DNA of 64,000 bases from Sporosarcina beigongshangi (GCF_016820535.1 NZ_JADHDY010000002.1:310001-374000); one strand, 5' to 3'; numbered from the stretch's first letter, positions 26,648 through 36,242 are shown. Numbers and translations are program-made. Notes: generated from the sequence alone by a model not told the origin.

Positions 26648-28303
26648 TTACTGCTGAACTTCAGGGCGGGCCTGTCCCTGCACCCCCGAGAAAGACTCGA
26701 AGCCGTCAGCATAGGGGGTCTTGTAGAGGGTTCCGCCGTTGACGATGACCTCGTTGGAACCGCCGATCTTCACGCTTGCCACACCTGAGTCAAAGTTCAC
26801 CAGGTTTGTCTCGGATGATGCCACGGAATTCGCCTGCAGGGTCACGGCGGATGCATCCATGATCTTGACCATGTCGGTGGCGGCGCCGGCATCATTTCCT
26901 GTGGCGACGTTTCCAAGATAGCTTTCCACGAGCTGTCGGTTGTCGGGTGTTACGTACAGCTCAAGCCGTGCCGTTCCCTGGACGCCCACGGTTGAGGACG
27001 CACTGGGTCCCTCCTTCGGGGTTCCGGCGGGCAGGTTCCCCGTGAGGGGGTCCACCGGGTTCGGGTTGTCCTGGAAGCCGACGGAGCTGTTGACGGTGCC
27101 TTTCAGGTCAATCGTCAGCTTGCTGAGGTCGCCGTCGGGATCCATGCCGAGCGTAAATGCACCCCTGCCGTCACCTCCGAATTTCAGGCCGTCACCCATG
27201 TCCAGTGAACCCTTGAAGGTCAAGGCTGCGCTGGCAGTGGATTCCTGGGTGTCCAGGTTGCGTTCATAGGCGAGATCGAGTTTGGCGGAGGCGGAGGCGT
27301 TCTCGGTCAAGCCTCCGTGCGCCCCCAAGGACACCGTGCCCTTGGCGCTCATCGACTGGCTGGAGGAGCCATTGTCGTTCGCTGCGCCGTCGAGGGTTCC
27401 CTCAATGTACTGTCCGGGGTTCTTGACGGCGTCTGCGGCGCGGCCAAAAGTGTCCGGTGGCAGGTCGTTGAGCATTTGCTCCCTGGCCGCCATGGCGTCT
27501 TCGAGGCTGTCAAAGGTGTATTTTTTGCTCAGCTCGCCGGTCAGGGTGGCATCCACGCCGGCCTTGGTGCCGGGCGAGTTGACTCCGCCACCGATGTCCC
27601 CGCTGACCTTCAGCGTGACCGAGCCGTCGGCGTTCTGGGTAATGACGCTCTGCAGGTGGGCGCCGCCGTGCACCCAGGCGACCTGGCCGTCCACGCCCAC
27701 CTTGTCGGTGATGGTGTAGATCGGGATCGTGCCCAGTCCGGCTTTGACGGCCATGGCATGGACCAGCTTTTGCGCGTCTTCCGGGAGCTTGTCTTCGAGT
27801 TGGGCAAGGTAGACCAGGTTGGGCACGCCATTGTCGTCGACACCGGCAAGCAGCATCGCCCGTTCGTCTTCGCTGAGGCCGTTCCACCATGCAAGAACCT
27901 CTTCGGGTGTGCGGTTCGACATGTCCTCCAGCAGATCCTGGTTGGGGTCCTTTGCCGGGCAGAAGGGCGGGTCCACCGCAGGGCCGACAGTGCCGGGCGC
28001 CAATGTTTGCGGCCCGCCCCCTCCGGTGTCTTCCGCGGCTGAGGCCTTCTCCTGCTCTGCGGCCTGGGCGTTTACCTGCTTTGACACATCGCCCAACAGG
28101 CCGCTGACTGTGCGCAGTTGCGGGCGCAACCGGGCATTCCAGTTGTGGCGGAACCTCTCGGCATCGGGCCCGCCCCAGCGGGCGTTTGCGATGGTTGGGT
28201 GGAGGGAGCTGGCAGCGGAGTCGAGTTTTCCTGAGGACTCACTCAGGAGTTTCGCGAGCTCCCGCAACTGCTCTGGGTTGGCACCGAGCATTCCTTCGAT
28301 CAT
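26648..28303 (-). CDS. WXG100-type large protein with beta-rich C-terminal domain
   Basis: 551 residues. The first ~95 form a helical WXG100-like domain with the hairpin motif ARWGGPDAERFRHNWNARL (Trp43, Gly45), the usual targeting module for type VII (ESX) secretion. A second helical part holds TPEEVLAWWNGLSEDERAML, a pattern common in actinobacterial WXG-linked proteins. From about 200 onward the sequence is Gly/Ser/Thr-rich with alternating polar/hydrophobic strands (GSVTLKVSGDIGGGV; AKGTVSLGAHGGL), suggesting a long beta sheet or barrel. No catalytic motif is visible. The gene is upstream of a small DcrB-like protein. No ESX core genes are in this window, so secretion is inferred. Confidence 0.7.
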   Translation of the reverse strand: MIEGMLGANPEQLRELAKLLSESSGKLDSAASSLHPTIANARWGGPDAERFRHNWNARLRPQLRTVSGLLGDVSKQVNAQAAEQEKASAAEDTGGGGPQTLAPGTVGPAVDPPFCPAKDPNQDLLEDMSNRTPEEVLAWWNGLSEDERAMLLAGVDDNGVPNLVYLAQLEDKLPEDAQKLVHAMAVKAGLGTIPIYTITDKVGVDGQVAWVHGGAHLQSVITQNADGSVTLKVSGDIGGGVNSPGTKAGVDATLTGELSKKYTFDSLEDAMAAREQMLNDLPPDTFGRAADAVKNPGQYIEGTLDGAANDNGSSSQSMSAKGTVSLGAHGGLTENASASAKLDLAYERNLDTQESTASAALTFKGSLDMGDGLKFGGDGRGAFTLGMDPDGDLSKLTIDLKGTVNSSVGFQDNPNPVDPLTGNLPAGTPKEGPSASSTVGVQGTARLELYVTPDNRQLVESYLGNVATGNDAGAATDMVKIMDASAVTLQANSVASSETNLVNFDSGVASVKIGGSNEVIVNGGTLYKTPYADGFESFSGVQGQARPEVQQ

Positions 28304-28451
28304 GTCTATCCGTTCTTGAGATGCCGGCCAACACTGATGGCAGGACGTTTCCTTGTGGCGCGGGCGCCATGTGTGCTTACGGAAATCCTAAGCGACGGTC
28401 GCCAATATGCCGATGGGCACCCCTGCCCATGGCACGAAGTGGGGGTGCCGC

Positions 28452-28457
28452 TAAGGT
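28452..28457 (+). promoter_or_regulatory. -10-like box 6 nt before the DUF3592-like gene
   Basis: TAAGGT ends 6 nt before the ATG at 28464 and no ribosome-binding site is present, which suggests a leaderless transcript. It shares the 160-bp divergent gap with the WXG gene. Confidence 0.35.
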
Positions 28458-28463
28458 ATTTGT

Positions 28464-29027
28464 ATGACCCAACCCCGCCCCGCCCTGCCAGCCTCGACGC
28501 TGCGGACGGCGTCCATCGTCATTTTGATGTTCGCGGCGGTGTTGCTGTTGTTCGGCTACTCCACGTTTCGTACCGGCAGCAGCGATGCGCGTACGGCCCG
28601 CGAGCTGCAGGCCGCCGGACTGCCCGGAGTTGTCAACGACGCCAAGGCGAACGTGGGCCGCGGGTCGGACCGGCAGTGGCACGCCTTGCACGTTGAATTG
28701 GCCTTCACTGGATCCGACGGCAGCCGGCACACGATGCAAACAGATCATTTCCCGCACTTCAATCCCCCCGTCGATTCCACTTCCGGCTGGATCAGCGACT
28801 TCCCGTCCAAGGGGGAAATCGTCGGTCAGCCGGTGCTTTACCGCGTGGGTGGCAGCCCCGCCGTCGAACTCGCCAGTGAGGTGCCCGAACTGGCCGGGGC
28901 GGGCTGGAGCTTCCCGAACTACCTTGGACTGGGCATCATGGCAATGGGAGCCGCCGCCGCGGTCGGCGGATCCGTCAGCCTGGGACGTTCCGTGCAAAGG
29001 CTCCGGGCCGACGGGCCCCGGGGGTGA
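28464..29027 (+). CDS. DUF3592-like membrane protein
   Basis: 187 residues with two membrane helices, TASIVILMFAAVLLLFGYS near residues 15-33 and YLGLGIMAMGAAAAVGGSV near 153-171, flanking an outside domain of about 115 residues. This domain has WHALHVELAFTGSDGSRHT and the pattern GEIVGQPVLYRVGGSPAV, which match the DUF3592 arrangement. Its function is unknown for the family. It lies between the WXG gene (divergent) and a giant membrane protein (same strand, 106 nt downstream). No ribosome site is visible. Confidence 0.75.
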   Translation: MTQPRPALPASTLRTASIVILMFAAVLLLFGYSTFRTGSSDARTARELQAAGLPGVVNDAKANVGRGSDRQWHALHVELAFTGSDGSRHTMQTDHFPHFNPPVDSTSGWISDFPSKGEIVGQPVLYRVGGSPAVELASEVPELAGAGWSFPNYLGLGIMAMGAAAAVGGSVSLGRSVQRLRADGPRG

Positions 29028-29099
29028 CGTCGGAGCCGTGGGCGGTGCATGCCTGTGGACAAGTTAGTCCATCTGAAGGGCAAAATGATTTGCTGGCTC

Positions 29100-29105
29100 T
29101 AGTAT
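29100..29105 (+). promoter_or_regulatory. -10-like box of the giant membrane-protein gene
   Basis: TAGTAT (29100-29105) overlaps the in-frame ATG at 29104. Transcription would start near 29112, so the upstream ATG could not be used, which supports translation from 29134 with its GGGGGAGG ribosome site. Confidence 0.45.
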
Positions 29106-29133
29106 GGGAAGCAGCAAAACGAGGGGGAGGCGC

Positions 29134-32100
29134 ATGACCCAGCATTGGGGGACCCCGGATCAATCCGGAGCTCCGGAGGCAGCCGCACTTCAGGACGCCT
29201 ATGGCAGGGGCTACCTGGATGGCCACCTCGCCGGGTGGCGCGATGCCCTGGCCGCCCAGGCTGCCCAGGCTGCCAGTGCGCCGGACATCCCCGGGGGTGC
29301 CGGGACCCGACAGCCCCCTGCGGTGCAGCCCAGGGCGGATATGCAGCCCGGCACAGGTGCTGCGCCCACGTCGGGGAACAGGCCGCCGGGCATCATGCCG
29401 GAACCCGCGCAGCGTTTGGCGGCAGGCACTCCCTGGAGCCAGCCGCCGCCACGGTTCCCGGCCGTGCGCGCCGGTGGCCCCGCACCCACAGTTCCCGTAC
29501 CGCTGGCGGGTGCTGTTCCTGCCCCCGCCAGGCCTGCATCGCCAGGGCAAGCGCCTCCCGTCCCGCGCCCTGCTGGACCGGCACTCCACCAGCCCATCCC
29601 GGCGCGTGCGGGGCCTGAGGCCGTGGCCGCCAGAAAGGCGCGGCGGGAATCCCAGAACATCAACATCACCTTGTACGTGGCAAGTCTGCTCATGGTTGCA
29701 GCTGCGGCACTGTTCGTTGGAAGCAGCCAGCCGGTGCCCGTCCGCCTCGGCGGCGTGTGGCTTGCCACTGCCCTCTTCTATGGCACCGGCCTGGTGCTGC
29801 ACGGCCGGGTTGCGCGTCTCAAGCCTGCGGCTGTTGCCTTCACCGGCACGGCACTGGCCATCATTCCCTGTGCCGGGCTGGCCACATACAACCTTGGCTT
29901 TCCCGATGCGCCTGCCGTGTGGTTCGCCACGTCCTTGATTGGAACGGCGGCCTATGTCTTTGCAGCGCTCAAGCTGCACAGCCGGCTCGTGGTCTACCTG
30001 TCGCTGGCATTCGTCCTGTCCACGGCGTGGTCCTCCGTGGCCGTACTGGGTGCGGCACTCGCCTGGTACTTCGCCGCCCTGATCGTGGTCTCCGCGCTGC
30101 TGTCGCTGGCCGGACACCTGATGCGCAACAGGGAGGGCGGAGCCGGCATCTATGCCAAGCCGCTGGCGGACCTGGGACCGTGCTTTGCCCCGGCAGGCCT
30201 TGCAGGGTCGCTGATCTTCTCCCTGTCCCTGAACGCCGCGGACCACCTGCTGGTCCTGGCTGCAGGCACCATCTACTACGCCGTGATGTCCGCCATCTGC
30301 GCGCCGGCGTTGCGCCGCTGGAACTTCCTCGGCCTCCGCCTTTCGGTGACGCTGGCATCGCCGTTCATGGGATGGTTGGTCCAGCCGGACCTTGCCGGAT
30401 GGGCGGGCGCCTTTACGCTGGTCCTGGCGGCACAGGCCGTCGCCGTTGCCCACGGCCACAGGCAGCTGTCGGCGTTCCTGCATTCCAGCAGGTGGGTTGC
30501 CTGGGATGTCACTGCTTCGGTTTGGCTGCTGTCGGCGGTTTCGCTGGCATGGACCCTGGGCCGGGCAGGCAGCGGGGACGCGTTCGCCGGCCTGGGACTG
30601 GCGGTTGGTCTTGCCGCAGCCATGGCCATGGTGCCGGCCGTGGCGCCCAAGGGGGAGTGGCTGCCACTGCCCCTGGCGGCACTGGCCGTCATGTGCACCC
30701 CGGCCTTGTCGGCGCTGGACGCCATGGTCCTGACCGCGCTGGGAACGGCGTATTGCCTCCTGAGGCACGTGCTCGCACGGAACACCGCCCTGGGCGATGC
30801 CATGCTGATTCTCGCCAGGGTTCTGGCCACGGCCTTCGTTGCTGGGATGCTGGCACAAGTGCTGCCTCCGGAGCCGGGCAAGTCCTACCTGGTCATCGCT
30901 GCCACGGCTGTCCTCGCTGCGTTGCAACTGCTGGCCGACACCATGCTGGGCAGGCTGGGCGCGGCCAATGCAGCCACGAAATATTCGGCGGCAGGCTGGG
31001 CCGCAGCTGGCACAGTGCTCGTGGTGCTGCTCGCCGGTGCCTATGCGGACCCGGCCAACTTTGCCCTTCTTGGCGCAGGCACGCTGGATCGTCCGAGTTC
31101 CGCACCGCCGGCGGTGCTGCGCATGGAGTTCTTGGTCTCGGCGGCAGCCATGGGGCTGGCGGCGGCCGGCTACTCCCTCTCAAAATTGCCCCGCACCCGG
31201 GGATGGTCGCTCGCGGAGGCGGTGTCGCCGTCGTACCTGGCCATTGCGGCGGTGAGCACCGGGGCAGTCTTTGGTGCCGCCGGCAGCAGCACGGCGTGGG
31301 GCCTTGTCCTGGGGTACCTTGTGTCCGCGGGCGCACTGCTTCGCCGGCAGGAAGGCGGCAGGCACCGGTGGGCGTACTGGCGGGCGGCCCGGGCTGTGTC
31401 CCTCCTGCTCGCGGTGTCCCTCTTCTCCCTGTGGCACTGGCACGATCCAGCCACCGTCCTGCTCGGTTCATCCGTGGGTGTGGGGTCGGTCCTGCTCCTG
31501 GTGCTGGTTCCGCAACTGGTCATCCTTGCGGTTGCGTCGGCGCGAAGGTGGGCGGTTGGGGGACTGCCTGTGGACGCAGCTGTGACGCTGGCGGCCGTGG
31601 TGATTGCGTCGGTGCCGTGGATGCTGTCGCCGGAACCCGGATTGTGGACGGCACGGGCCGCAGTGGTCCTTGCGGCCTTGGCCATGTCGGCCCTCGCCGT
31701 CTGCGGTACGATGAAGCACTCCGGCAAGCCGCTGCCGTCATGGGCTGTTCCCTGCGCCATGGCCTTGGTGTCGCTGCTCCAGTGGGACGACCGGCCGCTT
31801 GTTGCCGCGGTGCTGGCGGTCCTGTCCGCCAGCTCTGCGTTGCTCGCCGGCAGGGCCGTGGACGGCCTGCTCCGGGGGATGCACTTTCTCATTGCCCGAG
31901 TTGCCGTGACGCTCCTGGCAGCTGTTGTAGTCAGGGAGGTTAGCGGAAGTCCTGAGGTCAATTCGTTGGCAATGGCCGGCATGATGCTGCTCCAGCTGGC
32001 GCTGTCCCGTCTCGCCGTCCGTCCCGGCCGGCTCAACGCGGCCGTGGGGGCAACGGGGCTGTTGCGGGTCGGGCTGTGGATGACCCTGGGCGCCCAGGTG

Positions 32101-33528
32101 TTGCTGCCCGCCACCTATGCCGCCATGGGTGGGGGATTCGCCCCTGCCGGCCGGGCGCTGCGGTGGGTGGTTGCCGTGGAACTTGTCGCGCTGGCCGGCT
32201 CGGCAGTGGCGGCGCAGCTGCGGATGAGGCAGCGCGGCGCCTCCTACCTGGCCATTCTCGCCGTTGTCGGCGGGGCGGTGGTCATCGCACCGGTGCTGTG
32301 GCCGGGAACTACTGCCTTGATCCTGCTGGGCCTGTCGTTGGCAGTCATTGCCTGGCGGTGCGTGCACGAGCCTGCTGGGCCGGAGATGCGCTGGTACTGG
32401 CTCGTGGCCAGCGGCAGCTTCCTCACCACCGCCGTCCTCGTGGACAGGGACGCTCCGGAAGCGCTCTTTGGTGCCGTGTGGCTGCTGGCGGGTGCGGCAT
32501 TCCTCCTCGCAGCGCACCAGGTAAAGCTGCCGCAACTAACTCTCCCGGGTTCGCTGATGGTGCTGCTGTCCGCTTTCCTGTTCCGGAGCCAGACACAGGA
32601 CGCCGTGTCACATGACGGCTATGCGAGCCTTGTGGGCTTCATGGTGGTGGTGGGCGCCCTGTACCTTGTCAGGTTGCTGCTTGTGGGCCGCGTCGCGAGT
32701 CCCCATCTCCAGCGTGGAGCCCTGGCTGGCGTAGCTCTGGGAGGCGGCGCGCTCTTTGCCGCATGGGCCATGCTCGACGACTCCGCCGTTTTCTGGGGAG
32801 CTGCAGCGTTCACATCGGTGGCGGCACTCTGCTGCATGGAGGCTCCTGCACGGTACCGCGGTCCTGCCATGGATGCTGCCGTGGTGGCCGGCGCACTCGT
32901 CTGGTACTGGGCGTGCAGCCGCTATGTTGACCTGGGCCTCTTCTGGTTTGTCCAGTGGTGCGCCTTTGCCCTGGCCGCCCTTGCGGTTCGCCGCTACCGG
33001 GCAGGCCTTGGCACTTCCGGCAGGGGCATGCTCATGGCGGCAGCTGCAGCCGCCAGCCTCGGCGGGGTTCTGACGATTGCCAGCGGGGAGACGGTCCAGC
33101 AGCTCGTCTCACTGCTGGTCTTTGTGGCGCTGTTGGCCGTGGGCATGTCCCTGGACGAGAGGGTCTTTACCGTCTGGGGAGCAGCGGGCGTCGCAACAGC
33201 AGTCATCTGGTACCTGCGCGGCTACACCTACGTTTTACTCGCCCTCCTGGCCCTGGCGCTGATCGGCCTGGTGATCTGGCGGCTCAACCGCAAGAAACCA
33301 CAGGAGCGCCCGGCGTCCCCGCCACACGCACCGCCGGCAGGTGCCCGAGCCACTGGCCCCGGCCCGGCTCCGGCGGTTCCTGATGGAGGAACGGTTTCAG
33401 CGCCCGACAGCCCGCACCAACCGGCACAGGGGCTGGATCCACGCCAGGGGCCCGGGACGGCCCTTCCGCAGGACCTGCCGGTGCAGCCTTCAACGGCGCC
33501 GTACAGGGACATGCCGCCGCCCCTGTAA
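29134..33528 (+). CDS. Giant polytopic membrane protein, SCO7613-like
   Basis: 1464 residues. The N-terminus (about 1-170) is soluble, with one helical segment (ALQDAYGRGYLDGHLAGWRD) and then Pro/Ala-rich sequence. From about 180 to 1390 the protein is almost continuous hydrophobic helices, some 35-40 by eye, with short loops and no obvious catalytic or channel motif. The last ~75 residues are again Pro-rich. This matches the actinobacterial 'SCO7613 C-terminal domain' membrane proteins, whose role is not known. ATG 29134 is preferred to ATG 29104 because of its GGGGGAGG site and the promoter overlap. Long antisense frames across it are shadows of high-GC coding. Confidence 0.8.
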   Translation: MTQHWGTPDQSGAPEAAALQDAYGRGYLDGHLAGWRDALAAQAAQAASAPDIPGGAGTRQPPAVQPRADMQPGTGAAPTSGNRPPGIMPEPAQRLAAGTPWSQPPPRFPAVRAGGPAPTVPVPLAGAVPAPARPASPGQAPPVPRPAGPALHQPIPARAGPEAVAARKARRESQNINITLYVASLLMVAAAALFVGSSQPVPVRLGGVWLATALFYGTGLVLHGRVARLKPAAVAFTGTALAIIPCAGLATYNLGFPDAPAVWFATSLIGTAAYVFAALKLHSRLVVYLSLAFVLSTAWSSVAVLGAALAWYFAALIVVSALLSLAGHLMRNREGGAGIYAKPLADLGPCFAPAGLAGSLIFSLSLNAADHLLVLAAGTIYYAVMSAICAPALRRWNFLGLRLSVTLASPFMGWLVQPDLAGWAGAFTLVLAAQAVAVAHGHRQLSAFLHSSRWVAWDVTASVWLLSAVSLAWTLGRAGSGDAFAGLGLAVGLAAAMAMVPAVAPKGEWLPLPLAALAVMCTPALSALDAMVLTALGTAYCLLRHVLARNTALGDAMLILARVLATAFVAGMLAQVLPPEPGKSYLVIAATAVLAALQLLADTMLGRLGAANAATKYSAAGWAAAGTVLVVLLAGAYADPANFALLGAGTLDRPSSAPPAVLRMEFLVSAAAMGLAAAGYSLSKLPRTRGWSLAEAVSPSYLAIAAVSTGAVFGAAGSSTAWGLVLGYLVSAGALLRRQEGGRHRWAYWRAARAVSLLLAVSLFSLWHWHDPATVLLGSSVGVGSVLLLVLVPQLVILAVASARRWAVGGLPVDAAVTLAAVVIASVPWMLSPEPGLWTARAAVVLAALAMSALAVCGTMKHSGKPLPSWAVPCAMALVSLLQWDDRPLVAAVLAVLSASSALLAGRAVDGLLRGMHFLIARVAVTLLAAVVVREVSGSPEVNSLAMAGMMLLQLALSRLAVRPGRLNAAVGATGLLRVGLWMTLGAQVLLPATYAAMGGGFAPAGRALRWVVAVELVALAGSAVAAQLRMRQRGASYLAILAVVGGAVVIAPVLWPGTTALILLGLSLAVIAWRCVHEPAGPEMRWYWLVASGSFLTTAVLVDRDAPEALFGAVWLLAGAAFLLAAHQVKLPQLTLPGSLMVLLSAFLFRSQTQDAVSHDGYASLVGFMVVVGALYLVRLLLVGRVASPHLQRGALAGVALGGGALFAAWAMLDDSAVFWGAAAFTSVAALCCMEAPARYRGPAMDAAVVAGALVWYWACSRYVDLGLFWFVQWCAFALAALAVRRYRAGLGTSGRGMLMAAAAAASLGGVLTIASGETVQQLVSLLVFVALLAVGMSLDERVFTVWGAAGVATAVIWYLRGYTYVLLALLALALIGLVIWRLNRKKPQERPASPPHAPPAGARATGPGPAPAVPDGGTVSAPDSPHQPAQGLDPRQGPGTALPQDLPVQPSTAPYRDMPPPL

Positions 33529-33554
33529 TCCGGTGTCCGTTGGGCCCGAACCTC

Positions 33555-34850
33555 CTACCGGACGCCCTTGACCTGGGCCACGGCGAGGGCGCCGGCCAGT
33601 GCCGTGGCTCCGGAGACCACAAACAGCAGGGCGAAGCCGCCGACCGCATTGACGAGCAGTGCGCCGAGCATGGGGGCAAAAGCCTGCGGGACGGTGAGTG
33701 CGATGTTCATGATGCCCAGGTCCTTGCCTCGGGAGAGCTGGTCGGGCAGCACCTCGGTTGCCAGTGCCTGGTCGACGGAGAGGAAGCAGCCGTAGCCCAG
33801 TCCCAGCAGTGCTGCACCGACGGTCGCTGCGGCCATGGTGGGGATGAAGGCCAGGACCAGTGCCGCGGCCGCCTGCAGCACCGAAGCGCCAAAGACAAAG
33901 GCGCGGCGGCGGCCGAGCTTGTCGGAGAGCCTTCCCAGCCAGAGCGAGGCAATGATGACGAACACCATATACACAAGTGTCAGCAGGATCAGTGCCGCTT
34001 CGGCATCGGCGACCTTGAGCCCGTACATGAGGAAATACAGCAGGAGGCTGGTGCCGAAGGCATTGCCAAGGTTGACCAGGATTCGGCTCAGCAGTGTCCA
34101 GCCGAAGTCGGGAAATTGCCGGGGGCTGATCCACATGCCCTCCAGCAGGGAGCGCAAGGTCAGCGGCGGAACGATCCCCGCCGGCAGCACCTCATCGGGG
34201 ACCAGCAGCAGGAACGGCAGGCCCAGGGCCACGAGCAGGCCGGCCATGAGCGCGTAGCCGCCAAAGGTGCTCAGCCCCAAAGTGGTGACGAGGACGAGTC
34301 CGGCGATGATGCCGATCGCCTGTGGGGCAGAGATCCAGCCGGACACATACCCGCGCTGGTTGACAGGGACCTGGTCGGAGATCGCCGCCGTGAGTGCTGC
34401 CGTCAGGACACAGAAGAAGGTGCTGGCGGCGACCCAGCAGATGCCGATCCCCAACATCGAGGTTTGCAGGCCCAAGACCACCAGTGAGGCAGCGAACCCG
34501 GCTGCTCCGGCAGCAATCCATGGGCGACGGCGGCCGAACCGGGACGTGGTGCGGTCGGAGAGGGCGCCGGTGAGCGGGTAGGCAACGAGGGCGAAGAGGC
34601 CTGCGATGCCTGATATGTAGCCGAAACCGAGGACATTCTGGACCCAGTCGGTGGTATGGAGGTACTTTTCCACCTGCAGGGGCAGCAGCAGTTGCACGGG
34701 GGTCAGCTGTGCGATCCAGACGCCGAACCAGCTCAGGGCGAAAAAGAAGATCCAGCGCCCGCCCACCCGTACAGTTGGGACCGCCGACAGCGATTGTGTT
34801 GCCGGGGGAGCGGACACCCCGTTCGGTCCAGTGACTTTGCTCACCACCAT
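33555..34850 (-). CDS. MFS transporter, SLC45/sugar-cation symporter-like
   Basis: 431 residues with about 12 membrane helices. The loop between helices 2 and 3 reads GALSDRTTSRFGRRRPWIAAG, a hallmark of the SLC45/GPH-like branch, and the matching central loop is GRLSDKLGRRRAFVFG. This points to cation-coupled sugar (or other small-molecule) transport, but the substrate cannot be read. It converges on the giant membrane-protein gene with only 26 bp between stops and no clear terminator. The start ATG is preceded by GTGAGAAG. Confidence 0.85.
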   Translation of the reverse strand: MVVSKVTGPNGVSAPPATQSLSAVPTVRVGGRWIFFFALSWFGVWIAQLTPVQLLLPLQVEKYLHTTDWVQNVLGFGYISGIAGLFALVAYPLTGALSDRTTSRFGRRRPWIAAGAAGFAASLVVLGLQTSMLGIGICWVAASTFFCVLTAALTAAISDQVPVNQRGYVSGWISAPQAIGIIAGLVLVTTLGLSTFGGYALMAGLLVALGLPFLLLVPDEVLPAGIVPPLTLRSLLEGMWISPRQFPDFGWTLLSRILVNLGNAFGTSLLLYFLMYGLKVADAEAALILLTLVYMVFVIIASLWLGRLSDKLGRRRAFVFGASVLQAAAALVLAFIPTMAAATVGAALLGLGYGCFLSVDQALATEVLPDQLSRGKDLGIMNIALTVPQAFAPMLGALLVNAVGGFALLFVVSGATALAGALAVAQVKGVR

Positions 34851-35261
34851 AGCTTCTCACGGCCGTCAAGGGCAGCCGCGGCCAGCACTTTCGCGCACGG
34901 TGTAGGGAAGGCCACACGGGCACCGATTGGTAATCACGGGCGTAATCCGGCATACTTATTGAGTTGTTCAAGTGCTTTTTCGTGTCCCGGTCGAGATAAT
35001 GCTCGATGCAGGGTCCAAGTTGAAGCCCAAACATAACCCAACCTCCCAAATATGGACCGGGTACGTGCGCGAATTGCCGCGACACGCCCGACCGCGGGGG
35101 TCGGAGCTTCGGTGGATTGAGGAACCCGGAAATGTCCGGATTCAGTTCATTGGAAGCGTGGCTGTGAGTGCCACATTTGAACAGGAAAAGTAAACAGCGT
35201 TTACGTCGAACAGCATCGCTCCTACAGGATGCTTCGTTACAGGAAAGAGAGTCACGACGCC
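34851..35261 (+). promoter_or_regulatory. S10 operon control region and leader
   Basis: 411 bases without a gene. The main promoter candidate is TTGGTA (34927-34932), 18 bp, CATACT (34951-34956), giving a leader of about 300 nt before rpsJ. Within the leader, CCGGA/TCCGG hairpins occur near 35126-35140, and a palindrome at 35190-35204 overlaps a weaker second promoter (TTGAAC 35177-35182). No L4-binding leader of the E. coli type is recognisable. Confidence 0.5.
35190..35204. promoter_or_regulatory. Palindrome GTAAAC-AGC-GTTTAC upstream of rpsJ
   Basis: A perfect 6-3-6 inverted repeat, AT-rich against the surrounding GC-rich DNA, 57 bp before the rpsJ start. The shape suits a small dimeric repressor or a short RNA hairpin. 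Function unknown. Confidence 0.45.
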
Positions 35262-35570
35262 ATGGCGGGACAAAAAATCCGCATCCGGCTGAAGTCATAT
35301 GACCACGAGGTCATTGATGTTTCAGCTCGGAAGATCGTTGAGACGGTCACGCGCGCAGGCGCAACGGTAGTAGGCCCCGTGCCGCTGCCCACCGAGAAGA
35401 ACGTCTACTGTGTTATTCGTTCACCTCACAAGTACAAGGACAGCCGCGAGCACTTTGAAATGCGCACGCACAAGCGTCTGATCGACATCATTGATCCCAC
35501 GCCCAAGGCAGTTGATTCGCTCATGCGTCTCGACCTGCCGGCCGACGTGAACATCGAAATCAAACTGTAG
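35262..35570 (+). CDS. rpsJ: 30S ribosomal protein S10
   Basis: S10 (102 residues) belongs to the 30S head and also binds NusB. It begins [19 protein letters not shown] and contains [20 protein letters not shown] and [16 protein letters not shown]. An in-frame ATG at 35229 would add 11 non-conserved residues and is rejected. It is the first gene of the S10 operon. Confidence 0.98.
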
Positions 35571-35587
35571 GGAGGTGCTGAGAAACT

Positions 35588-36238
35588 ATGACCGCGACCC
35601 GAAACACTAAGGGCATCCTGGGCACGAAGCTCGGCATGACCCAGGTCTGGGACGAGAACAACCTGCTTGTTCCCGTAACCGTCGTCCAGGCCGATTCCAA
35701 CGTCGTCACCCAGCTGCGCAACGCAGAGGTTGACGGATACACCGCTGTTCAGATCGGCTACGGCCAGATCGATCCTCGCAAGGTGACCAAGCCCCTGGCT
35801 GGCCACTTCGAAAAGGCTGGTGTCACCCCCCGCCGCCACGTCGTCGAGCTGCGCACCGCAGACGCCGATTCCTACGCCCTCGGCCAGGAGCTCTCCGTTG
35901 AGATCTTCGAAGCCGGCCAGAAGGTCGACGTCGTCGGCACTTCAAAGGGTAAGGGCTTCGCAGGTGTCATGAAGCGTCACGGCTTCCACGGCGCCCCGGC
36001 CTCGCACGGTGCACACAAGAACCACCGCAAGCCCGGTTCCATTGGTGGAGCATCCACCCCTGGCCGCGTTTTCAAGGGTATGCGCATGGCAGGCCGCATG
36101 GGTGCCGAGCGCGTAACCACCGTGAACCTGACGGTCCACGGTGTTGACGCCGAGAAGTCGCTGCTGCTGATCAAGGGTGCCGTCCCCGGCGCCCGCGGCT
36201 CGGTCGTCCTGGTACGCACCGCCGTGAAGGGAGCATAA
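35588..36238 (+). CDS. rplC: 50S ribosomal protein L3
   Basis: L3 (216 residues) reaches to the peptidyl-transferase centre. It begins with [17 protein letters not shown] and contains the extended loop signature [20 protein letters not shown] and [20 protein letters not shown]. The ribosome site is GGGAGG. It is 17 nt after rpsJ. Confidence 0.98.
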   Translation: MTATRNTKGILGTKLGMTQVWDENNLLVPVTVVQADSNVVTQLRNAEVDGYTAVQIGYGQIDPRKVTKPLAGHFEKAGVTPRRHVVELRTADADSYALGQELSVEIFEAGQKVDVVGTSKGKGFAGVMKRHGFHGAPASHGAHKNHRKPGSIGGASTPGRVFKGMRMAGRMGAERVTTVNLTVHGVDAEKSLLLIKGAVPGARGSVVLVRTAVKGA

Positions 36239-36242
36239 GTAA

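Noticed and set aside
28975-30927. 650-codon open frame on the minus strand
   Set aside because: It is antisense to the giant membrane protein; its composition (Gln/Arg/Gly-rich, no conserved motif) is that of a high-GC shadow frame.
29757-31943. 728-codon frame inside the giant membrane-protein gene, same strand
   Set aside because: Out-of-frame shadow: Cys/Arg/Gly-rich with no membrane helices, while the other frame gives regular helices and has promoter and ribosome site.
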